Shown here: in pieces, positions 50,609-57,724 of the stretch
How the letters are laid out: each line of letters starts with the position of its first letter
Position numbering within the stretch: position 1 is the stretch's first letter
DNA from: an uncultured Collinsella sp.
Lineage (GTDB): Bacteria; Actinomycetota; Coriobacteriia; Coriobacteriales; Coriobacteriaceae
Assembly (NCBI GenBank): GCA_900544235.1
Contig: UQUL01000006.1
Coordinates: forward strand, 1-64,000
DNA length: 64,000 bases
Direction of reading: 5' to 3'
Position numbers and translations under genes: made by a program
The notes under the pieces: generated by a model
The model's database searches: none
The model's input: only the letters and a program-made list of their open reading frames with translations
What the model was told of the DNA's origin: nothing

Positions 50609-51322
50609 ATGGCAGAGCCGATGCTTTCCGTCTACAACATCAACGTCTGGTACGGCGCCATCCACGCCATCAAGGATATCTCCTTTAACGTTAACGAGGG
50701 CGAGATCGTGGCCCTGATCGGCGCCAACGGTGCCGGCAAGTCCACAACGCTCAAGACCGTCTCGGGCCTGCTGCGCTCCAAGACCGGCTCCATCAAGTTT
50801 ATGGGCGAGGATATTACCCATACGCCCGCTGATAAGCTGGTTGGTAAGGGCCTGGCTCAGGTTCCCGAGGGTCGTCGCGCCTTTTTGCAGATGACGGTCG
50901 AGGAAAACCTGGAGATGGGTGCCTATACGCAGCCCAAGTCCACGGTGGCTCCGGGCCTGGAGCGCGTCTACGAGCAGTTCCCGCGCCTGAAGGAACGTCG
51001 TCGCCAGGTCGCCGGCACCCTTTCGGGCGGCGAGCAGCAGATGCTCGTTATGGGGCGCGCCCTTATGAGTAACCCCAAACTGCTTATGCTCGACGAGCCT
51101 TCCATGGGTCTGGCGCCGATTCTGATTGAGCAGATCTTCCAGATTGTCGAGGACCTGCACAAGGCCGGCACCACGGTGCTTCTGGTCGAGCAAAACGCAC
51201 AGATGGCTCTTTCCATCGCCACACGCGGCTACGTGCTCGAGACCGGCAAGATCACCATGACCGGCACCGGCCAAGAGCTCCTGCACGACGACAACGTGCG
51301 TAAAGCCTACCTGGGCGGTTAG
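50609..51322 (+). CDS. livF: Branched-chain amino-acid ABC transporter ATP-binding protein LivF
   Basis: This 237-residue second ATPase of the importer has Walker A GANGAGKST, the LivF segment LAQVPEGRRAFLQMTVEENLEMG-type sequence, signature LSGGEQQMLVMGRAL, Walker B LLMLDEPSMGLAP and VEQNAQMAL with Gln/Asn in place of the switch His, as usual for LivF. It starts directly after the livG stop codon (TAAATG) and closes the operon, with hairpins following. Confidence 0.95.
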   Translation: MAEPMLSVYNINVWYGAIHAIKDISFNVNEGEIVALIGANGAGKSTTLKTVSGLLRSKTGSIKFMGEDITHTPADKLVGKGLAQVPEGRRAFLQMTVEENLEMGAYTQPKSTVAPGLERVYEQFPRLKERRRQVAGTLSGGEQQMLVMGRALMSNPKLLMLDEPSMGLAPILIEQIFQIVEDLHKAGTTVLLVEQNAQMALSIATRGYVLETGKITMTGTGQELLHDDNVRKAYLGG

Positions 51323-51328
51323 GCGGTT

Positions 51329-51350
51329 CCGCCGTTCTGCCGAACGGCGG
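51329..51350 (+). terminator. Short hairpin after livF
   Basis: CCGCCGTT (51329-51336) pairs with AACGGCGG (51343-51350). There is no T-run, so termination may rely on the larger structure just downstream. Confidence 0.5.
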
Positions 51351-51365
51351 ACCAGTCGACACTGC

Positions 51366-51465
51366 GCGGGCACCAGAGCGACAACTTGTCATTCAAAGAG
51401 GACGGCATGACCAGAAGGTCTATGCCGCCCTCTTTTCATGCCAATTTGTTCGCTCTGGTGCCCGC
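51366..51465. repeat. Nested double hairpin with inner terminator
   Basis: The outer arms GCGGGCACCAGAGCG (51366-51380) and CGCTCTGGTGCCCGC (51451-51465) are perfect 15-bp inverted repeats. Inside them AGAGGACGGCAT (51397-51408) pairs with ATGCCGCCCTCT (51422-51433), followed by TTTT, so the inner stem looks like the liv operon terminator. Confidence 0.75.
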
Positions 51466-51504
51466 TCGCTGTCCGTCCTCTGCCTGCGGCGTTACTTTGG
51501 TTCT

Positions 51505-51591
51505 GCCCCCATGAAGTTGCGGTGGAATAGGGACTAAATGGGAGTCTCAGAGGCCAAAAGAGTCCCTATTCCACCGCAACTTCATGGGGGC
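51505..51591. repeat. Perfect 31-bp inverted repeat
   Basis: The arms at 51505-51535 and 51561-51591 are exact reverse complements over 31 bases, starting GCCCCCATGAAGTTGCGG and ending AATAGGGACT, around a 25-base spacer. No ORF is present. It resembles the other GGGAC-containing palindromes of the window but is far more perfect. Confidence 0.9.
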
Positions 51592-51638
51592 GTGCGACAA
51601 TGCCCATCGGAAAACGTTTGTCATCTGGGGGTCTATCT

Positions 51639-52316
51639 ATGCTGTACGAGTTTTGTGCCGAGAACTTTGAGCGGGTGCCGGCGGCTATCGATGCCGGTGC
51701 AAGGCGCATCGAGCTGTGCGACAACCTTGCCGTCGGTGGTACCACGCCCTCGGCCGGCGTTATCAGCGCTGCGGTCAGCTATGCTCACGAGCATGATGCG
51801 CGAGTGATGTGCATGATTCGCCCGCGTGGCGGTGACTTTCATTACAACCAGGACGAGCTGCGCATGATGGAGATGGACCTGGGCCTTGCCGTGAGCGCCG
51901 GCGCCGACGGCTTGGTCTTTGGCTGTTGCAAGCCTTGTGCCGGCGGATGGGCGCTCGACGAGCTTACGTTGGGCGCCCTCGTGATGGCCGCGGGCTGCGC
52001 GACCGAGGAGTGCAAGCGCGGACCCATCGATATCACCTTCCACATGGCGTTTGACCAGCTCTCGCCTGAGGCTCAGTTGGATGCCATTGACACGCTCGCC
52101 GACTGCGGCGTTACGCGCATCCTCACGCATGGTGGTGCTGCCGGAACGCCGATCGAGGACAATCTGGAGCACCTATCGCGTCTTGTCGAGTATGCGGGCG
52201 ACCGCCTGACCATCCTTCCCGGCGGCGGCATTTCCACGGCCAACCGCGATACCGTGGCGGCGGCATTGGGCGTCTCCGAGCTCCATGGCACCAAGATCGT
52301 GTCGTTGGAGGCGTAA
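51639..52316 (+). CDS. cutC: CutC family protein
   Basis: This 225-residue TIM-barrel protein is named for copper homeostasis in E. coli, although the role is disputed. The start MLYEFCAENFERVPAAIDAGARRIELCDNL-type sequence, VMIRPRGGDF-like segment (CMIRPRGGDFHYN), FHMAFDQ and RILTHGGAAGTP are typical. ATG 51639 follows GGGGGT; a frame open from 51600 runs through repeat sequence. The next gene starts three bases after the stop codon. Confidence 0.9.
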   Translation: MLYEFCAENFERVPAAIDAGARRIELCDNLAVGGTTPSAGVISAAVSYAHEHDARVMCMIRPRGGDFHYNQDELRMMEMDLGLAVSAGADGLVFGCCKPCAGGWALDELTLGALVMAAGCATEECKRGPIDITFHMAFDQLSPEAQLDAIDTLADCGVTRILTHGGAAGTPIEDNLEHLSRLVEYAGDRLTILPGGGISTANRDTVAAALGVSELHGTKIVSLEA

Positions 52317-52319
52317 CCC

Positions 52320-53120
52320 GTGGCGCTGGTATTTGACGTTCAACAGGCGAGCGGTAAGCCCGACGACAACCGGCGCCCTGGCACCGCGTGCCCCTTTTGC
52401 GATACCGAGGGGCTCGCCAATATCATTCGGCGCGACGGTGACTGCATCTGGCTCGAGAATAAGTTCAAAACCCTGCGCGCCACCCGTCAAACCGTGCTGA
52501 TCGAGTCGGCCGACCACGACGCAGACCTGGTGACCTATGAGTCGGATGAACTCCACCATGTAATGAGGTTTGCCCTGGGTTGCTGGCAGCAGATGATCGA
52601 TTCGCAGCAGTATCGAAGCGTGCTCATGTACAAGAACAAGGGTCCGCTCTCGGGCGGCAGTCTCGTTCATCCGCACATGCAGATTGTGGGTTTGGAGCAG
52701 GAAGACGGCTATGCTTCGCTGACTTCCGCCAATTTCGAAGGCATCAATGTCTGGCAACAGGGGAGAATCGCGGTCAACATCTCAGCCGAACCGATCATGG
52801 GATTCTTTGAGATCAACGTTTCAGCCCCGCAAGGAATCGCTGCCAGCGATGACACGAGAGACCAAGCCGAGACGGATTTCTTCGCCGATGCGATTCAGGT
52901 GGCTCTGCACTATATCCTGAACGAGCACCACGGCGGTCGCGCAGAGTCGTACAACTTGTTCTTCTATCGCCTGGGCGGTCGGACCATTGCCAAGGCGCTA
53001 CCGCGTTGGGTGGTTTCGCCCTACTTTGTCGGCTATCGTTTGGCCCAGGTCAATGCCGAGACGACGCTCGATATCGATGCGGAGCGACTCCGCGCACATC
53101 TGGAGGCGCTCACATCGTAA
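52320..53120 (+). CDS. GalT/HIT-like protein (DUF4931 family)
   Basis: This 266-residue protein of the galactose-1-phosphate uridylyltransferase-like HIT fold has CPFC near residue 24 (zinc site) and SGGSLVHPHMQIVG (about residues 113-126), where HPHMQ corresponds to the GalT HPHPQ active-site motif. A second region RAESYNLFFYRLGG follows. It is likely a nucleotide-transferase or hydrolase; the substrate is unknown. The start is GTG 52320 with GGAGGCG inside the end of cutC, so the two genes are cotranscribed. Confidence 0.78.
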   Translation: MALVFDVQQASGKPDDNRRPGTACPFCDTEGLANIIRRDGDCIWLENKFKTLRATRQTVLIESADHDADLVTYESDELHHVMRFALGCWQQMIDSQQYRSVLMYKNKGPLSGGSLVHPHMQIVGLEQEDGYASLTSANFEGINVWQQGRIAVNISAEPIMGFFEINVSAPQGIAASDDTRDQAETDFFADAIQVALHYILNEHHGGRAESYNLFFYRLGGRTIAKALPRWVVSPYFVGYRLAQVNAETTLDIDAERLRAHLEALTS

Positions 53121-53147
53121 AGTGAGCGCCCGCACACTGCGGACGGT

Positions 53148-54146
53148 TTAGCGCGCCATTGCATCGCGGCCGGCCTCGACGCGCTTGCGCTGGGCGGCGC
53201 GCTCCTCGCCGGTCAGACGCTCAAAGAAGTGCCCGATAAGCGAGGCGAGCACCTGCTGAAACAACGTTCCACACATGACGGGAAACACAACTTCGCCCGG
53301 AAAGTATTGCGTGGCGATGACGGCGCCCGAAGAGATATTGCGCATGCCGCAGGTAAAGCACATGGTGGTCGTTTCGCTATATGGCAGATGCAGCGCGCGG
53401 GCGACCAGAATGCCCACGACAAAACCGCTGATGGCGAACACCAGAATAAAGAGGGCGACTTCCAGGCGCACCGCGTTCATGTGTAGCACGTACTCGCTCA
53501 TGGCGGTGGAGTTGGACGCGATGACGCCCATCATCATAAATTTGCAGGCGGGCGAGAGCGCGGGGGAGAGTTTCTCGTGTCCCCAGCCGTGCGTGAGCTC
53601 GTTGATCACGATGCCGAGCACGGCGGGGATGGCAATCATAAAGGCCATGTTCTGCATCATGCTCGGAACATCGATTGCGACGGTGGCGCCCAACAGGAGC
53701 TTGAGCGTGAGCGGAATCGTCACGGGCGATATAACCGAGGACGTCAGGATGATGGTGAGCGCGAGCGGGCCGTTGCCGCCGAACATGCTGATCCACATAA
53801 AGGCAGTGACTGCCACGGGTACGCTGTACTCGAGCACGATGCCGCAGACAAGGTTGGGGTTGGAACCAAAGAACAACGATCCCATGGCATAGGCCGCGAT
53901 GGGAATAAGCGCCGCCGAGACCAACAACGCCAAAATCAGATGCAGGGGACGGTGGAACACCTCAGCCACCTGGTGGAAGGTGTTGCTGAGCGCGCCTTGG
54001 AACGTCATAAAGGCAAACAGGGTGGGAACGATGGGCTTGAGAACGCCGATCTGCTGAGGAAAGAGCACGCCGAGCGCCACGCAAATCGGAACGATGACCT
54101 GCATATGTCCTGCGAGAAATTTGCCCAGTCCAACCCATTGCTTCAT
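53148..54146 (-). CDS. Bile acid:sodium symporter (BASS) family transporter
   Basis: This 332-residue membrane protein has about ten hydrophobic segments of the BASS/ACR3-like group. VPTLFAFMTFQGALSNTF, LEYSVPVAVTAFMW, GVIASNSTAMSEYV and CFTCGMRNISSGAVIA (the last resembling the conserved N-terminal-of-TM9 motif) are visible. Substrates in the family include bile acids, pantoate and arsenite, so the specificity here cannot be fixed. A bile-acid role would suit a gut bacterium but is only suggestive. It is transcribed away from recJ and shares the upstream region with it. Confidence 0.85.
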   Translation of the reverse strand: MKQWVGLGKFLAGHMQVIVPICVALGVLFPQQIGVLKPIVPTLFAFMTFQGALSNTFHQVAEVFHRPLHLILALLVSAALIPIAAYAMGSLFFGSNPNLVCGIVLEYSVPVAVTAFMWISMFGGNGPLALTIILTSSVISPVTIPLTLKLLLGATVAIDVPSMMQNMAFMIAIPAVLGIVINELTHGWGHEKLSPALSPACKFMMMGVIASNSTAMSEYVLHMNAVRLEVALFILVFAISGFVVGILVARALHLPYSETTTMCFTCGMRNISSGAVIATQYFPGEVVFPVMCGTLFQQVLASLIGHFFERLTGEERAAQRKRVEAGRDAMAR

Positions 54147-54283
54147 ATGCTCTTGTGACTCCCTTTGCTCGTGAATCCGTTTTGAATGGATATGCTAGAC
54201 GCTCGCATGCGTCCGTGTGGCTGAAACGCTCGATTATTTCGAGGCTATTACCGCCCTCGTTTATCGAAACCACGGCGTGCTGG

Positions 54284-54313
54284 ATGTTGTGCGTCCGCGC
54301 TGCACGGTATAAT
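54284..54313 (+). promoter_or_regulatory. Promoter of the recJ-relA region
   Basis: TATAAT at 54308-54313 is a perfect -10 box. The -35 region is a weak ATGTTG/TGTTGT at about 54284-54290, 17-18 bases upstream. The start would lie about 50 bases before the small leader ORF. Confidence 0.6.
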
Positions 54314-54369
54314 AAATCCGTTCAACAGATCTGCCTGCCGAAGCGGGCATGCACAGAGGACTCATCGCT

Positions 54370-54435
54370 ATGAACCGTGAGAGGTATCGCGGCGACCTGC
54401 CCCTATCGGGGGTGGGCGCCTATGTCATCGCTTAA
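54370..54435 (+). CDS. Possible leader peptide overlapping the recJ start (21 aa)
   Basis: A short frame beginning ATG 54370, MNRERYRGDLPLSGVGAYVI, ends at a TAA that lies inside the first codons of recJ (start 54422). GAGGA lies upstream of it. The overlap could couple translation of recJ to this peptide. It may also simply be chance open sequence; a conservation test is needed. Confidence 0.35.
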   Translation: MNRERYRGDLPLSGVGAYVIA

Positions 54436-57400
54436 GACGACGCATCGCTGGGCGGTCGCTCAGCAAAACCCCGAGCTCGAAAAGGAGCTTTCGGCTGGCC
54501 TGGGCATACCCGGGCTGGTGGCGCGCATTATGGTTGCGCACGGCATTACATCCATCGAGGAAGGCCAGCTGTTTTTGACGCCTTCGCTCGATCGCGACTG
54601 GGCGGACCCACTCGTTATTCCGGGCATGGTGGTCGTCGCCGACCGCGTCGAGCGTGCTATTCGCAGCCACGAGCGTATCGCCGTCTTTGGCGATTTTGAC
54701 GTCGACGGCATTACGTCGACTTGTCTGTTGACCGAGGCGCTACGTTCGTTTGGCGCCAACGTCACGCCGTTTATTCCGCACCGCTTTGACGAGGGCTACG
54801 GCCTATCGCGTGCGGCGCTCGACCGCGTCAACGAGCTCGCTCAACCCAACCTGATCGTGACCGTCGATAACGGTATTGCTGCCAAGGAAGAGGTCTCCTA
54901 TCTGGAGAGTCTGGGGATCGATTTGGTGGTCACGGACCATCACGAGCCGTCCGACCAGGTGCCGCAGGGCGTGCCCCTGACCGATCCCAAGCTCGAGGAC
55001 GAGGGCCCCTCGCGCGAGCTTGCCGGTGCCGGTGTGGCGCTTAAGCTGGTGCAGGTCCTGGGCGAGCGTTTGGGCAAGCCGTCGTATTGGCGTTCGCTGA
55101 TAGAGGTCGCGGCGCTGGGCACCGTGTCCGACATGATGCCGCTCACGCCCGAGAATCGCGCACTGGTCGCCGAGGGCATCCAGCAGATGCGCGTGACGGC
55201 CCGCCCCGGTTATATCGCGCTTGCCGCGCTCGCCAAGGCGGACCTTTCGAGCATTACGGCGGATGGCCTGTCATTCTCGCTCATTCCCCGCTTAAACGCC
55301 GCCGGTCGCATGGCCGATCCCAAGCTGGCGCTCGACCTGCTGCTTGCCCGCGACCCCATCGAAGCGAGCGCGCTTGCCGCCGAGCTCGAGGAAATCAACC
55401 GCCAGCGCCGTGAGATCGAGGCGGAGCTCACGCGCGATGCCATGGCAAAGGTCGAGGAGACCTATGACGGCGGACGCGCGATCGTCGTGGGCGGCGAAGG
55501 CTGGCACGAGGGCGTCAAGGGCATCGTGGCAAGCCGTCTGACCAACCGCTACCACGTGCCGGCGCTGCTGTTCTCGATCGAGGACGGTATCGCGCGCGGC
55601 TCTGGTCGCTCGGTGGGCAAAGTTAACCTGTTTGACGCCATCGAGCGCTGTTCCGACCTGATGATTCGTCGCGGCGGACATGCCGGTGCGGTGGGTGTGA
55701 CTATCGAGGCATCCAAGCTCGACGAGTTCCGCCGTCGCCTTTCGGCCGTGCTATCGGAGCTTCCCGCCGAGGACTTTGAGGACACTGACGAGGTTGCCGC
55801 CACCGTTGACCTCTCCGAGCTAAATATCGAGACCATCGAGCAGATTTCCCGCCTTGAGCCGTTTGGCCAGGGTAATAAGGTGCCGCTGCTGGCTGCCGAG
55901 GGCGTGACGATGTGTGATCGCGCCGTGGTGGGTAAGACCGGCGAGCACATGCGCTTCGTGGCGACGGATGGCGCTGCGAGTGTGCCGGCCATCATGTTTC
56001 GTGTACCGCAGATCGACAAGCTTATCAATTGCGACAGCGCCGTCGACTTGGTGTTCGAGGCCGTTGCCGAGCATTGGCAGGGTCGTGTGAAGCCCAAGCT
56101 CATGGTCAAGGATGTTCTGGTCCGCGGTACCACGCTGCCCAGCGTCGATGATCCGGCATGCGAGCTTCGTCGTGGCGTGCAGCCGGCGGATTCCGGCCTG
56201 CGCCTGGAGTCGCGCAAGCGCGAGACGCTCGCCCAGCTTTCCTATACCGAGCTCACGCGCTCGCTTATCCATAGCTTTATCGGCTCGAACCAGCCGCACC
56301 GCGCGCAGGTCGAGGCGCTCGATGCCCTGGCCGATCACCAGAGTGTCTTGGCGGTTATGGGAACGGGCCGCGGCAAGTCGCTCATCTTCCATGTGCATGC
56401 CGCGCGTGAGGCGGTGCTTCGCGGACGTGCGAGCATCTTTGTCTATCCGCTGCGTGCGCTTGTTGCCGACCAGGCCTATCACCTCTCGTCGACGATGGCA
56501 TCGCTTGGCATTGGCGTTGGCGTGCTGACCGGCGAGACCGTGGAGGCCGCACGCGATGACGTGTTCGCCGGCCTAGCTTCGGGCCGCACCGGCATCGTGC
56601 TCACGACGCCCGAGTTCCTGTCTATCCACCGCGACCGTTTCGCGCGTTCGGGCCGCATCGGCTTTGTCGTTATCGATGAGGCGCACCACGCCGGCCTTGC
56701 CAAGGGCGGCGACCGCAGCGCCTATCTTGACATGCCCGATATCCTCAAAGCCCTGGGCGACCCGGTCGTTATGGCTGCGACGGCCACCGCGACGGCTCCG
56801 GTTGTGGCCGAGCTTGCCCGCATGCTGCCGATTACCCGTACGGTGGTCGACGAGACGGTGCGCGAGAACCTGCAGCTCGAGGACGACCGCGATCTTGCAA
56901 GTCGCGAGAACCGTTTGGTGTCGATTGTGGCGACGGGGGAAAAGACCGTCATCTACGTCAATTCGCGCGACCAGTCCGTGGCGCTCGCCAAGACGTTGCG
57001 CAAGCGTGTGCCCGATTGCGCAACCCATATCGCGTTCTATAACGCGGGGCTTGCGCGTTCCGATCGCCGTCGCGTGGAGGAAGCATTCCGAGACGGCAGC
57101 CTCAGCTGCATCGTCTCGACATCTGCCTTTGGCGAGGGCGTCAACCTGCCCGATATCCGCCATGTCGTGCTCTATCACATGCCGTTTGGCGGCATTGAGT
57201 TTAACCAGATGAGCGGCCGTGCCGGTCGCGATGGCCAGCCCGCCGTGATCCATCTGCTCTATTCGTCGCGCGACGCCCGCATTAACGAGCGCCTACTCGA
57301 CTGCTATGCGCCCGAGCGCGACGAGCTCGTCACGCTCTATCGCGCGCTGCAGACCATGTGGCGCTCCAACCGCGGCAAAACCGGGGACGATTCCTTTAGC

Positions 57401-57709
57401 GCGAGCGATATCGACATCGCGCAGATGTGCCTTGCCATCGACGCGCGCACGCCGGTCGACGAGCGTTCGGTGGAAAGCGGCCTGGGAATCTTCGAAGAGC
57501 TTGGTTTTTGTCGCGTTTCGGGGTTTGACGACACCCGTCGCATCGCGATGGCCGAAAACCCCGGCCGCGTGCAATTGAGTAGGTCAATTCGCTATTTGGA
57601 GGGCTTGCGCTCGCGCATGGAGTTTTTGGCTTTCCGGAGCTGGGCGCTCGATTCGTGCGCTTCTGATATGCTAGCCAAAGTTAACCGCCCGATCGTACCG
57701 CGGGCCTAG
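54422..57709 (+). CDS. recJ: RecJ single-strand exonuclease fused to a RecQ-like helicase
   Basis: This is a 1095-residue fusion. The N-terminal RecJ part has the DHH-family metal motifs AVFGDFDVDGITST (D91, D93, D95), VTVDNGIA, VVTDHHEPSD, and DHHA1/oligonucleotide-binding parts (RLNAAGRMADP; RRGGHAGAVGV). From about residue 615 a superfamily 2 helicase follows: Walker A MGTGRGKSLIF, VIDEAHHAGL, TATATAPV, STSAFGEGVNLPDIRHV and QMSGRAGRDGQ. RecJ normally is 550-750 residues and cooperates with separate RecQ in recombination and repair. An in-frame GTG 54377 start is less likely than ATG 54422 (GGGGGTGGG upstream). Confidence 0.93.
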   Translation: MSSLKTTHRWAVAQQNPELEKELSAGLGIPGLVARIMVAHGITSIEEGQLFLTPSLDRDWADPLVIPGMVVVADRVERAIRSHERIAVFGDFDVDGITSTCLLTEALRSFGANVTPFIPHRFDEGYGLSRAALDRVNELAQPNLIVTVDNGIAAKEEVSYLESLGIDLVVTDHHEPSDQVPQGVPLTDPKLEDEGPSRELAGAGVALKLVQVLGERLGKPSYWRSLIEVAALGTVSDMMPLTPENRALVAEGIQQMRVTARPGYIALAALAKADLSSITADGLSFSLIPRLNAAGRMADPKLALDLLLARDPIEASALAAELEEINRQRREIEAELTRDAMAKVEETYDGGRAIVVGGEGWHEGVKGIVASRLTNRYHVPALLFSIEDGIARGSGRSVGKVNLFDAIERCSDLMIRRGGHAGAVGVTIEASKLDEFRRRLSAVLSELPAEDFEDTDEVAATVDLSELNIETIEQISRLEPFGQGNKVPLLAAEGVTMCDRAVVGKTGEHMRFVATDGAASVPAIMFRVPQIDKLINCDSAVDLVFEAVAEHWQGRVKPKLMVKDVLVRGTTLPSVDDPACELRRGVQPADSGLRLESRKRETLAQLSYTELTRSLIHSFIGSNQPHRAQVEALDALADHQSVLAVMGTGRGKSLIFHVHAAREAVLRGRASIFVYPLRALVADQAYHLSSTMASLGIGVGVLTGETVEAARDDVFAGLASGRTGIVLTTPEFLSIHRDRFARSGRIGFVVIDEAHHAGLAKGGDRSAYLDMPDILKALGDPVVMAATATATAPVVAELARMLPITRTVVDETVRENLQLEDDRDLASRENRLVSIVATGEKTVIYVNSRDQSVALAKTLRKRVPDCATHIAFYNAGLARSDRRRVEEAFRDGSLSCIVSTSAFGEGVNLPDIRHVVLYHMPFGGIEFNQMSGRAGRDGQPAVIHLLYSSRDARINERLLDCYAPERDELVTLYRALQTMWRSNRGKTGDDSFSASDIDIAQMCLAIDARTPVDERSVESGLGIFEELGFCRVSGFDDTRRIAMAENPGRVQLSRSIRYLEGLRSRMEFLAFRSWALDSCASDMLAKVNRPIVPRA

Positions 57710-57724
57710 GGGAAGGGGACCTCG

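Noticed and set aside
49823..51373. 516-codon antisense frame over livG and livF
   Set aside because: Artifact of codon bias opposite two certain ABC ATPase genes.
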